Source of the DNA: an uncultured Clostridium sp.
GTDB lineage: Bacteria; Bacillota; Clostridia; TANB77; CAG-508
Direction: 5' to 3'
NCBI GenBank assembly: GCA_948442365.1
Contig: CAOJRU010000013.1
Location: 1 to 52,953 of the forward strand
DNA length: 52,953 bases
A model generated the notes under the pieces. The model worked only from the letters and a program-made list of their open reading frames with translations, was not told the origin of the DNA and ran no database searches. Each line of letters begins with the position of its first letter. Positions within the stretch are counted from its first letter, which is position 1. This document shows, piece after piece, positions 17,248-26,812 of this stretch. The translations under genes were made by a program, and so were the position numbers.

Positions 17248-19083
17248 ATGCCAGGACCAATGGGAAAAGGGCCAGTGGGGCCAGGAGGAAAACCAATGTC
17301 AGAAAAAGCCAAAGACTTTAAAAGTACCACGAAAAAATTAATGAATGGTTATTTAGCTAAATATAGAATTGCTTTGATTGTAGTATTTATATTTGCAATT
17401 GGAAGTACCTTTTTTACCATTATAGGACCTAAGATATTAGGAAATGCAACAACAGAAATATTTAATGGATTAGTAAATAAATTGTCTGGTGGCACTGGAA
17501 TTGACTTTGGAAAAATAGGCAGAATTGCGATTACCTTACTAATTTTGTATGTAATTAGTGCTGTATTCTCCTTTGTTCAAGGATTTACTATGACAAATGT
17601 TTCACAAAAACTAACGTATCAATTAAGAAATGATATTGCAAAAAAAATCAATAACTTACCTATGAAGTATTTTGATACCAAAACAAATGGAGAGGTATTA
17701 TCCATTATAACAAATGATATAGATACATTAAGCATGAACTTAAATCAAAGTATTACACAAATTATTATGTCTATTTGTACCATTATAGGAATTTTAATTA
17801 TGATGTTTTCTATTAGTTGGCAGATGACGTTCATTTCTTTGATTATCCTTCCCATCGCAGGAATTTTAGTAAAAAATATAGTAGGAAGATCACAAAAATA
17901 TTTTGAAAGACAACAAGCCTATCTAGCAGATGTCAATGGCCAAGTAGAAGAAATATATGGAGGATTAAACATAGTAAAAGTATTTAATGGAGAAGAAAAA
18001 GTAACCAAAGAATTTGAAAGAGCCAATGGCGAGTTATATCATTCTGGTTGGAAATCACAATTTTTGTCAGGATTAATGTTTCCTGTTATGAATTTTATTT
18101 CTAATGTAGGATATGTAGGAGTAGCTGTGGCAGGTGGTTATTTAGCCATTAATGGAACCATTACGGTTGGAAATATACAAAGTTTTATTCAATATAATAA
18201 GCAATTTACCCAGCCAATCAATCAAATTGCTCAAATTTCTGCAATGCTACAATCTATGATAGCAGCAGCAGAAAGGATTTTTGAATTTTTAGAAGAAACA
18301 GAAGAAATAGAGACTCAAAAAGGAAGCATAGATACTTCAAAAATAAAAGGAAATGTAAAATTTGAACACGTGAAATTTGGCTATGATTCAGAGAATATCA
18401 TTATTCACGATTTTAATGCAAAAGTTCAACAAGGACAGAAAATTGCCATAGTAGGTCCAACAGGAGCAGGGAAAACTACAATGGTAAAACTATTGATGCG
18501 TTTTTATGATGTGACAGAGGGAGTTATAACAATAGATAGCTACAATATAAAGGATTTTAAACGAGGAGAACTTCGTAAAATGTTTGGAATGGTTCTACAA
18601 GATACATGGCTATTTGGTGGAACGGTTAAAGACAATATTAAATATGGGAAAGAAGAGGCTACAGACGCTCAAGTAATTGAAGCAGCAAAAGCAGCACATG
18701 TACACCATTTTATAAAAACATTACCACAAGGCTATAATTCTGTTATTAACGAAGAATCTAGTAATATATCAGCAGGTCAAAAACAATTGATGACGATTGC
18801 CAGAGTTATTTTAGCAGATCCTAAGATATTAATTTTAGATGAGGCAACTAGCTCAATTGATACTAGAACAGAAATACAAATTCAAGATGCGATGGATCAT
18901 TTAATGAAGGGAAGAACTAGCTTTATTATTGCTCATAGATTATCGACAATTAAAAATGCAGATTTGATTTTAGTTATGAATCATGGCGATATTGTAGAAC
19001 AAGGTACACATGATGAATTGCTTGCTAAAGACGGATTTTATGCAGAACTTTATAATAGTCAGTTTGAAGAAGGGGAAGAATAA
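17248..19083 (+). CDS. Heterodimeric ABC exporter, catalytic subunit
   Basis: 611 residues: a Gly/Pro-rich N-terminus (MPGPMGKGPVGPGGKPM), six membrane segments and the ATPase. Walker A is GPTGAGKTT and Walker B ILILDEATSSID keeps the catalytic Glu, while the signature is ISAGQKQL instead of LSGGQ. The mix of degenerate and intact motifs mirrors the partner, so only one of the two composite ATP sites should hydrolyse efficiently. GGGAGG sits just upstream. Probably exports a hydrophobic compound. Confidence 0.92.
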   Translation: MPGPMGKGPVGPGGKPMSEKAKDFKSTTKKLMNGYLAKYRIALIVVFIFAIGSTFFTIIGPKILGNATTEIFNGLVNKLSGGTGIDFGKIGRIAITLLILYVISAVFSFVQGFTMTNVSQKLTYQLRNDIAKKINNLPMKYFDTKTNGEVLSIITNDIDTLSMNLNQSITQIIMSICTIIGILIMMFSISWQMTFISLIILPIAGILVKNIVGRSQKYFERQQAYLADVNGQVEEIYGGLNIVKVFNGEEKVTKEFERANGELYHSGWKSQFLSGLMFPVMNFISNVGYVGVAVAGGYLAINGTITVGNIQSFIQYNKQFTQPINQIAQISAMLQSMIAAAERIFEFLEETEEIETQKGSIDTSKIKGNVKFEHVKFGYDSENIIIHDFNAKVQQGQKIAIVGPTGAGKTTMVKLLMRFYDVTEGVITIDSYNIKDFKRGELRKMFGMVLQDTWLFGGTVKDNIKYGKEEATDAQVIEAAKAAHVHHFIKTLPQGYNSVINEESSNISAGQKQLMTIARVILADPKILILDEATSSIDTRTEIQIQDAMDHLMKGRTSFIIAHRLSTIKNADLILVMNHGDIVEQGTHDELLAKDGFYAELYNSQFEEGEE

Positions 19084-19105
19084 GTGCTTAGGCTTATTCT
19101 TTTTC
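19077..19105 (+). terminator. Terminator after the ABC exporter
   Basis: AGAATAAG and CTTATTCT pair across an 8-base loop, followed by TTTTCT. The stem starts inside the stop region of the gene. Confidence 0.75.
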
Positions 19106-19176
19106 TATATTCAAGGAAAGTTCAATTAAAAGAAGAAAACTTTTTGTAGAAGAACGTTAATCAGTTTTTTCTAGAG

Positions 19177-19205
19177 TTGATAAAAGTAAAGTATTATTGT
19201 ATAAT
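19177..19205 (+). promoter_or_regulatory. Promoter of the acetyltransferase gene
   Basis: TTGATA (19177-19182), 17-base spacer, TATAAT (19200-19205). Confidence 0.65.
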
Positions 19206-19244
19206 ATTACAAAAATAGGGAATTAAATGGGGGAATTTTAAAAG

Positions 19245-19809
19245 ATGAACGAAAAAGAAAAAATGTTAGCAGGAGAACTATATGATGGCATTAATGAAGA
19301 ATTAGTAAAAGATTTATATAAAGTAAAAGATTTATGTTACGAATATAATCATATCAAACCTTCCCAAATAGAAAAAAGAAAAGAAGTAATGAAAAAAATT
19401 TTAGGGAAACACAAAGAAAAATTTTTAATAGAGCAACCATTTATGTGTGACTTACGGTTATAATATAGAAATAGGAGAAAATTTTTATGCCAACCATAAT
19501 TTAATTATTTTAGATGGAAACAAAGTGAAATTTGGTGACAATGTATTTGTTGCTCCCAATTGTGGATTTTATACAGCAGGTCATCCTTTAGATGTCGAAC
19601 AAAGAAATAAAGGATTAGAATATGCTAAACCAATCGAAGTTGGCAATAATGTTTGGATCGGTGGGAACGTAGTAGTATTACCAGGTGTAAAGATAGGAAA
19701 TAATTGTGTAATTGGCGCAGGAAGTGTTGTAGTAAAGGACATTCCAGATAATAGCCTAGCAGTAGGAAACCCATGCAAAGCAATTAGAACCATTGAAGTC
19801 CAAAAATAA
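19245..19809 (+). CDS. Maltose/galactoside-type O-acetyltransferase (contains +1 CGG shift)
   Basis: Left-handed beta-helix acetyltransferase that transfers acetyl from acetyl-CoA to a sugar hydroxyl. The first frame encodes the Mac domain ([20 protein letters not shown]... to IEQPFMCDL), then CGG at 19455 and a stop two codons on. Skipping the C continues [29 protein letters not shown] and [14 protein letters not shown], the standard body of the family with its active-site His (AGHPLD). The merged length of 187 residues is typical. The GTG at 19447 for the second part has no ribosome binding site. GGGGGAA precedes the real start at 19245. Confidence 0.88.
19455..19458 (+). other. +1 shift site, TTA C-GGT (acetyltransferase)
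   Basis: In-frame CGG at 19455-19457 after TTA (Leu). Reading GGT as Gly gives CDLGYNIEIG; relatives normally have CDYGYNI here. The zero frame stops at once. Confidence 0.82.
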
Positions 19810-19898
19810 GCATAAAAGAAACGAAAGAAGAGGCAAGTTAATAGAAGTAAAGATAGATAAAATGACAAATTAAAAAGAAATAAAAGGAAGAAGAAAAA

Positions 19899-20711
19899 AT
19901 GAAAAAGAATGTAAAACAAAAAATAGTAATAAGTATAGTAGCAATCATAAGTATAGCAATCTTAGCAATAGGAATTTCTTATATGCTATTTATAAATACC
20001 AATCATGAATATTATATTAGCGAAAAGAATATTAATATTCCCATATTTGTATATCATGACATTGTAGAAGAAATGACAGGAGAAGAGTATATGCAAACGA
20101 CGAAGGAGAATTTTGAAAAGCAAATTTTAGGATTAAGAGAAATAGGGTATCAAATTATTACTTATGACGATTTAATTGCTTATCATAAAGGCGAAAAAAA
20201 GATAAACGAAAAATCTTTTCTAATAACATTTGATGATGGAATAGAGGGAAATTATAAAGTAATGTTTCCCATTATAAAAAAACACAATATTCCAGTTGCC
20301 ATTAATATTGTTGACAATAATGTCGGAACAGTAGGTGCCTTAACATGGGAACAAATAAAGGAAATGAGTGATAGTGGATTAGTTGATATTTATACACATA
20401 GCCGATACCATAAAGATGCTAATATGGTATCGACTGAAAAATATGTTGAAGATATTAAATATGCGCATAATCATATTGAAGAAAAATTAGGAAAAAAAGT
20501 GACAAAAGTATTTACCTATCCCTATGGATTAAATGGAGAAGAAAAGATAGAAGCATTAAAGAAAGAAGGATTTATACAAAACTTAACAGATAATAAAGTA
20601 AATAAAAGTAAAACATTGGATTTATCAAGATTACATAGAGAATATCCGTTAAATGATTCAGTTTCAAAAATTTTGCTAAAAACGTTCTATCGAAGTATTC
20701 GTTATCATTGA
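19899..20711 (+). CDS. Membrane-anchored polysaccharide deacetylase
   Basis: NodB-type carbohydrate esterase 4 (270 residues) with an N-terminal membrane anchor (VISIVAIISIAILAIGISYML). Motif 1 is TFDDG (D112 catalytic base, D113 metal), motif 2 is HSRYH (H167, H171 metal ligands) and motif 3 is TYPYG. It would remove acetyl groups from peptidoglycan or another wall or surface glycan outside the membrane. AAGGAAG precedes the ATG. It follows the acetyltransferase by 89 bases; both may act on glycan acetylation, but that pairing is inference. Confidence 0.88.
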   Translation: MKKNVKQKIVISIVAIISIAILAIGISYMLFINTNHEYYISEKNINIPIFVYHDIVEEMTGEEYMQTTKENFEKQILGLREIGYQIITYDDLIAYHKGEKKINEKSFLITFDDGIEGNYKVMFPIIKKHNIPVAINIVDNNVGTVGALTWEQIKEMSDSGLVDIYTHSRYHKDANMVSTEKYVEDIKYAHNHIEEKLGKKVTKVFTYPYGLNGEEKIEALKKEGFIQNLTDNKVNKSKTLDLSRLHREYPLNDSVSKILLKTFYRSIRYH

Positions 20712-20774
20712 TTTATTTTTATTAATTAAGGTTATGTTGTATTTTTAAGTATGTAGAATTAAAGGAGATATTGT

Positions 20775-23700
20775 ATGGGAGAAGTAAAATGGACAAAGGA
20801 GCAGCAAGATGCCATTTATGAAAAAGAATCCAACATATTAGTGGCAGCGGCAGCAGGAAGTGGAAAAACGGCAGTATTAGTAGAAAGAATTATTCATAAA
20901 ATTATACAAGACAAAGTTGACATCGACAAATTATTAGTAGTAACCTTTACCAATAGTGCAGCAGCTGAAATGAGAGAAAGAGTATTAAACGCTATCTACC
21001 AAAAGTTAGAAGAAAATCCAGAAGACGAAAACTTGCAAAGACAAATAACCTTGTTAAACAAAGCTAGTATTTGTACCATAGATTCTTTTTGTTTAGAAGT
21101 TGTAAGAAACCATTTTTTTGAATTAGAAAATGTATCTCCTAACTTTAGAATTGCTGACACAACGGAAATGGAACTATTAAAACAAGAAGTAATCGAAGAC
21201 ATTTTCGAAGAAAAATACGAAACCGAAGATTTAGATTTTACTAAATTAATTAATGTGTATACCAGTTATAGAGATGATACGCCACTAAAAGATTTAGTTT
21301 TAAAAATACATTCTTACATACAAAGCAATCCTTTTCCGCAAAAATGGTTAGAAGAAAAAATAGAAATGTTTAACTTAGAAGATAGGATAAAGGAAGATTT
21401 TAGTCAAACCATATGGGGAGAAATTTTATTAGAAGAAGTAAAAGAAGAATTGATCGATGACATTTCTGTGTTAGAAAAGGTAGAAGAAGAGTTATCCTAT
21501 GAGCCAGAATTAGAAAAATTTTATCAAACCATAAGAAGTGATATTGAACAGTTGGAAATGATAAAAAGCAGTTTAAAAAATTGGGATAAGGCTTACGAAA
21601 TAGCTCGGGCAATTTAAGTTTGTAACTTGGCCAAGACAAAAAGTGGAATCAGAGAGCAAGGAAAAAGCCAAAGAAATAAGAGATGAAGTAAAGAAAAAAT
21701 TAACAAAAGTATTAGATAAAATATTAATTGGTAATTCACAAGAAGCCAACCAAGACATTCAAGACATGTACCATATTTTGTTAAAATTACAAGATTTAAT
21801 TCTTACTTTTGAAAAAGAATTTTCAAAACGAAAAAGAGAAAAAAATATGGTAGATTTTAGTGATGTAGAGCATTTTGCCCTAACGATTTTATTAAATGCC
21901 AAAGAAGTAGCAACCAAGTATCAAAATAAATTTGAAGAAATAGCCATTGACGAATATCAGGATAGCAACTTAGTACAAGAATACATATTAACCGCTATAT
22001 CCAGAAACCATAATATTTTTATGGTAGGAGATGTAAAACAAAGTATTTATAAATTTAGACAAGCCATGCCAGAACTATTTTTGAGTAAATATGAAAGCTA
22101 TCAGAAAAAAGAAAATAAAAAGCAAGGAGAAGACTTAAAAATTCAATTATTCAAGAACTTCCGAAGTAAGCAAAATATTTTACAATTTACCAATATGGTT
22201 TTTGAAGACATTATGAGTAAAGAACTAGGAGACATTCAATATAATCAAGAAGAATTTTTAAATTTGGGAGCTAGTTATCCAGAAAGCAACCAAAATGAGA
22301 AAATTGAAATTCATCTAATTGATTCAGTAGCAATAGAAGATAATGAAAAAACAGAAGACATAACAGAAGTAGGAGAAATAGAGGAAGAAGAAAATATAGC
22401 AGATGTAGAATTAGAAGCAAAATTTGTAGCGAATCAAATAAAAAAAATAGTAGAAAACAAATTTCAGGTATGGGATAAAAAGCAAGAAACTTATAGAGAT
22501 ATACAATATAGGGATATGGTTATCTTACTAAGAAGTACTAGCAAAGTAGCACCTATCTATGAACAAGAATTATTAAATTTGCAAATGCCAGTATTTTCAG
22601 ACAGTTCACAAGAATATTTGGACTCCATTGAAATAGAAACCGTTATGAGTTTGTTAAAAATCATTGATAATCCAATACAAGACATTCCATTGGTAACCGT
22701 TATGAGATCCAATATTGGAAAATTTACGGATGATGAATTAATTGAGATTCGTTTAGTAGACAAACAAGATAATTTTTATATTTGCTTGCAAAAAGCAAAA
22801 CTTTCGGTAGATAGTAACTTAAAACAAAAAATAGAAGACTTTTTAGAAAGTTTAAAAAGCTGGAGAAAAGAGCAAGAATACTTAGCCTTAGATGAACTAA
22901 TATGGAAGATATATTCGGATACAGGATATTATAATTATGTTGGACTTATGCCAAATGGAAAAATGAGACAAGCCAATTTAAGGATGTTATTTGAAAGAGC
23001 CAAACAATATGAAACAGCAAGTTTTAAAGGTTTATACAATTTCATTCATTTTATCGAAAAATTAAGATTAAGTAGTGGGGATATGGGAGCTGCTAAAATC
23101 ATAGGAGAAAATGATAATGTAATTAGAATTATGAGTATTCATAAAAGTAAAGGGCTAGAATTTCCAGTGGTATTTTTAGCAAGTACAGGCAAACAATTTA
23201 ATTTAATGGATTTAAACCAAAACCTATTGTTACATCAAGAATTAGGAATTGGTGTGAAATATATTGATTATGAAAAACAAGTTCAATATGATACCTTAAC
23301 GAAGGCAGCTATACGAAATAAAACGTTATTAGAAACTTTATCCGAAGAAATGAGAATTTTATATGTGGCACTAACCAGAGCAAAAGAAAAGTTAATCATA
23401 ACAGGGATTAAGAAAGATTATGAGAAGCAAAAAGAAAGACTATTACAACAAATCGAACAATATCCAAAACAAAATAATAAAATAAATCCTATTTTACTTA
23501 AGAAATATATCAAATATATCGATTGGATTTTATTAGTTTATTTTTATGAATTACCAGAAATCCAATCTATAGTAGAATTGAAAATGTATACGAAAAAAGA
23601 TGTTTTAAATTTCTGTCAAAAGATAGATAAGGAAAACCTAGATATAATAGAGATATTAGAAAAAGAAGAGAAAAACACAGAAGAAGTTAACAAAATAGCC

Positions 23701-24361
23701 AAAGAATTAAATATTCCCTATTTACACGAATTAGCCACTAAAATTCCTACTAAATCTTCGGTAACGAAAATAAAACAAGGAGAACAACAGGAAAAAATAG
23801 AAGTTAGTTTTCCAGTTCCCAAATTTATACGGAAAAGAAGAAAGCAAGCTAACAGGAAGTCAAAAAGGAACATTACTACATCTATGTATGCAAAAATTAG
23901 AGGAAGGAAAAACGTATGACATAGGAAGTGTAAAAGAATTAATTGCTAACTTAGTAGAAAAAGAAATTATTACACCCAAAGAAGCAGAAAATATTAATCC
24001 AATGTCTATTTTAAAATTTACACAATCTAAGATCTGGCAAGATATGAAACAAGCAAAAGAGATACAAAAAGAGAAACCATTTTATATTACGATACCAGCA
24101 AAAGAACTTTATCAAGAAGAGGTATCAGAAGATATTTTGGTACAAGGAATTATGGATTTATACTATATTAACCAAAAGGATGAATTGGTTTTGGTAGATT
24201 ATAAAACAGATTTTGTTGAAACAGAGGTAGATTTAATGAATCAATATCAAAAACAGCTAAGTTTGTATAAAAAGGCACTAGAAGAAGCTTTGCAAAGAAA
24301 GGTAAATTATGTGTATATTTATTCGACTTTTTTGGGAAAAGAGTTAGAAGTATTGAAATGA
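20775..24361 (+). CDS. addA: ATP-dependent helicase/nuclease AddA (contains two +1 CGG shifts)
   Basis: UvrD-family helicase with a C-terminal nuclease, subunit A of AddAB, which processes double-strand breaks for recombination. Walker A is AAAAGSGKTAVL near residue 24. DEYQDSN, a UvrD C-terminal segment (SIHKSKGLEFPVVFL) and ALTRAKEKL follow, and the nuclease motif VDYKTD lies near residue 1140. Three frames tile the gene. The first ends after CGG at 21606 and resumes QFKFVTWPRQKVE. The second breaks at CGG 23830 and resumes GKEESKLTGSQKGTLLH, the conserved segment at the start of the nuclease domain. Skipping C at both gives 1,194 residues, normal for AddA. addB, usually adjacent and upstream, is not in this window. 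GGAG precedes the ATG. Confidence 0.9.
21606..21609 (+). other. +1 shift site, GCT C-GGG (addA, first)
   Basis: In-frame CGG at 21606-21608 after GCT (Ala). Reading GGG as Gly joins the N-terminal frame to QFKFVTWP; the zero frame stops two codons later. Confidence 0.85.
23830..23833 (+). other. +1 shift site, ATA C-GGA (addA, second)
   Basis: In-frame CGG at 23830-23832 after ATA (Ile). Reading GGA as Gly leads into KEESKLTGSQKGTLLHL. The zero frame runs 29 more codons of unrelated Lys/Arg-rich sequence. Confidence 0.85.
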
Positions 24362-24393
24362 TAGGAAAAATTTGCTATAATAGAATTGTCGAA
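24353..24393 (+). promoter_or_regulatory. Promoter with possible Spo0A-type box before the 24446 gene
   Basis: TTGAAA (24353-24358), 17-base spacer, TATAAT (24376-24381), starting inside the end of addA. TGTCGAA (24387-24393), a Spo0A-type box, lies just downstream of the -10, a place where binding would repress. A hairpin (AGTTTG/CAAACT, about 24400-24431) precedes the ribosome binding site. Confidence 0.5.
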
Positions 24394-24445
24394 AAAAAGA
24401 GTTTGAAAAATAATTACTATTTTCCAAACTAAGGGGGATTGTAAA

Positions 24446-24913
24446 ATGAGTACTATGCAAAAAATAATAGCTTGGATCTTAATTTTAGTTGGAGTTTTTG
24501 TACTTTCTGATTTTTTAATTACTGTAGGAATCAATTCAGCTTATAAAGATATTCAAAGAGAAGATAGCAACTCAGAAGTTGTTGTTTATCAAGCAGATGC
24601 AACCTATGTAAATGGAAGAATGAGAGGTTTGATAAAAGATACAGAGAAAATAACAGGAAAATATTTGAAGATAGAATTATATACCAAAAGAGATGTTTTG
24701 GTGGGAAAAAGCTACATAGAGATAGAAAAGGCACGAAAAGAGGAAACACAACCTTTTGAATTGTTTTTTAGGGCAGAAGATGTGGCTTGCTATAAAATAG
24801 AAACGGTAAATGAAAAAGAACCAGGAAAGGAATTGGAAATTTTACCAAAAGAATTAACAAAATCAGAAATTCTATTGGCAACCGCTATCACTTTTTTGAT
24901 TTTCTGGGGATAA
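24446..24913 (+). CDS. Small membrane protein of unknown function
   Basis: 155 residues with a membrane segment near each end (IIAWILILVGVFVLSDFLI at ~7-25; ILLATAITFLIFW at the C-terminus) and a ~100-residue hydrophilic middle rich in beta strands. That suggests a membrane-anchored extracytoplasmic domain. AAGGGGG lies upstream of the ATG. It has its own promoter and a strong terminator. I recognise no family. Confidence 0.55.
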   Translation: MSTMQKIIAWILILVGVFVLSDFLITVGINSAYKDIQREDSNSEVVVYQADATYVNGRMRGLIKDTEKITGKYLKIELYTKRDVLVGKSYIEIEKARKEETQPFELFFRAEDVACYKIETVNEKEPGKELEILPKELTKSEILLATAITFLIFWG

Positions 24914-24924
24914 AGTAAAGTGCA

Positions 24925-24966
24925 ACCGTGTTTCTCCGATGGAGAGACACGGTCTTTTCTTTTTTA
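24925..24966. terminator. Strong terminator between convergent genes
   Basis: ACCGTGTTTCTCC and GGAGAGACACGGT pair (one G-T) across GAT, followed by CTTTTCTTTTTT. It ends the + strand gene; it lies downstream of rqcH as well, whose own T-run on the other strand is weaker. Confidence 0.88.
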
Positions 24967-24993
24967 TTTTAGAATAAAATAATCTTAATAAAT

Positions 24994-26697
24994 TTACTTT
25001 CTTGGTGTTACATATAAAGTTCTGTTATTATTATAAATTACCATACCTGGTTTTGCACCATTTGGTTTTTTTACATATTTAACCTCGCAAACATCAACAG
25101 GCACATTAGAAGAATGTTTTGCTTTACTATGATAAGCAACAATTTCGGCACTTCGAATCAAAATGGTATCATCGGCTAATGGTTCAGAATTAAGTTGCAA
25201 AACAGCATGGCTACCATGAATATCTTTTGTATGTAACCATAAATCGGTTTTTTTAGCATATTTTAAAGTTAAATAATCATTTTCTTTATTGTTTCTTCCT
25301 ACTAATAGTGTATAGCCATCTATGGTATATTTTAAAGGATTAAAAGATACATTCTTATTTTTAGTAAGAGATGATTTTTTAACTTTTGTTTTTTTCTTCT
25401 TTTGATAGGGCTCCGTTTTTTCTTTAAAAATCACATTTTCGGAGATTTCTTCAAATATTTCAGAGACTTCTTCTATCGTAGAGCAATTTTCTAATTCGTA
25501 TACAATACTTTCGATATAAGTAAGTTCTTTTAAAGTGTCTTCTTTTTGTATACTTACAATTTCTAATGTGTTTTTTAATTTCTGATATTTTTTAAAGAAA
25601 CGTTTTGCATTGATAGAAGGGGAATAGCGATCATCTAAAGGAATCGTGATTTTTTGATTAGTATAATAATTATCAAGTGTAATTTCTGCTACATTTTGAT
25701 TTTTTATCTGATATAAGTTGGCTGTAATCAATTCACCATATAATTGGTATTTGTCCATATCTTCACAACTATTTAACTTTTCATCAATATGAAAAAGACG
25801 TTTCTTATATTTTTTTAATAAATCCAAAATCATTTTTAAAATGGTATTGCGATAGGTTTTAAATTCTTCGGAATTTTCTTTTTGATGGTAAAAATCATCT
25901 ATAAAAAAGTTTAAAGAAAAGGGATTGGTGCTAGCATGGGTGTTGATTAAAAAATAATCTTTTTTCTTATTTTCTATGATTTGAAAACCTAATGTGTCAC
26001 TATCTGTTTTGCTAATGATTTCTTTTAAATAATGAAAAAGCGTTTTTAAAGTAGTTTCATTTAATACATCTATTCCAAGATGCGCAATAGACGCATCGAT
26101 AAAGGATTTACTAATACCATTAAATGCATCATAAATAGTATGGTTCGGAAGAAGTTTTTGGTAGAAATCTTGGAAATCGGAACAGTCCAAAAAATTATAT
26201 TTGGTGGTACTAGGGTAGACATATTTAACATGAGGAACAACATTTCTATTACTATCTTCGTTATGAATATGCCTTAGACTATCGATGATAATATTTTGCT
26301 CATCTACTAAAATAATGTTACAGTGTTTTCCCATTAATTCAATAATTAGTCTTTTAGAAATAATATCATCCACATCATCAAAACCTTCGAAGTCAATCAT
26401 AATTAATCTTTCTAAGTTGTTGGTAATGATGTTTTTTATATGAAGTCCTAATAAATGTTTACGAAGGACCATACAAAAATTAGGTGCTATTTTAGGGTTT
26501 GATTTTGGATGTGTTGTTAAATGAATTCGATAGTTTTGAGAGTCTATACATAGATTCAATAAATAATTAGTTCCCTCTAAATAAAAACCTAATAAAACCG
26601 TATTTTTGTTAGGTTGAAATATTTTATCAATTCTTGCTCCAGATAGCTGTTGCAATTCGGAAGCAATTGCTTTGGTTACAATTCCATCAAATGCCAT
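24994..26697 (-). CDS. rqcH: Ribosome quality control protein RqcH (NFACT family)
   Basis: Bacterial Rqc2/NEMF homologue of 567 residues. It binds stalled 50S-peptidyl-tRNA complexes and adds C-terminal alanine tails that mark nascent chains for ClpXP. NFACT-N (MAFDGIVTKAIASELQQL), a central coiled-coil region, and the NFACT-R segment (GYTLLVGRNNKENDYLTLK, DLWLHTKDIHGSHAV) are visible. Start at MAFDG (26697) with AAGGAG upstream; an upstream in-frame ATG would add 12 residues. It is the only minus-strand gene, with TATAAT in its upstream region. Relevant to the CGG anomaly because it handles stalled ribosomes. Confidence 0.93.
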   Translation of the reverse strand: MAFDGIVTKAIASELQQLSGARIDKIFQPNKNTVLLGFYLEGTNYLLNLCIDSQNYRIHLTTHPKSNPKIAPNFCMVLRKHLLGLHIKNIITNNLERLIMIDFEGFDDVDDIISKRLIIELMGKHCNIILVDEQNIIIDSLRHIHNEDSNRNVVPHVKYVYPSTTKYNFLDCSDFQDFYQKLLPNHTIYDAFNGISKSFIDASIAHLGIDVLNETTLKTLFHYLKEIISKTDSDTLGFQIIENKKKDYFLINTHASTNPFSLNFFIDDFYHQKENSEEFKTYRNTILKMILDLLKKYKKRLFHIDEKLNSCEDMDKYQLYGELITANLYQIKNQNVAEITLDNYYTNQKITIPLDDRYSPSINAKRFFKKYQKLKNTLEIVSIQKEDTLKELTYIESIVYELENCSTIEEVSEIFEEISENVIFKEKTEPYQKKKKTKVKKSSLTKNKNVSFNPLKYTIDGYTLLVGRNNKENDYLTLKYAKKTDLWLHTKDIHGSHAVLQLNSEPLADDTILIRSAEIVAYHSKAKHSSNVPVDVCEVKYVKKPNGAKPGMVIYNNNRTLYVTPRK

Positions 26698-26812
26698 AGT
26701 TTTTCTCCTTTTATAAGAGATATTATAGCACATTGTTGAGAAAATAGAAACATTGTGATAGAATATTTTTTAAGTAGAAGATGAATTAAGAAAATTTGGG
26801 AGTTTTTTGGGG

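Noticed and set aside
19447..19809. Independent gene starting at GTG 19447
   Set aside because: It has no ribosome binding site and lacks the N-terminal Mac domain that the upstream frame supplies.
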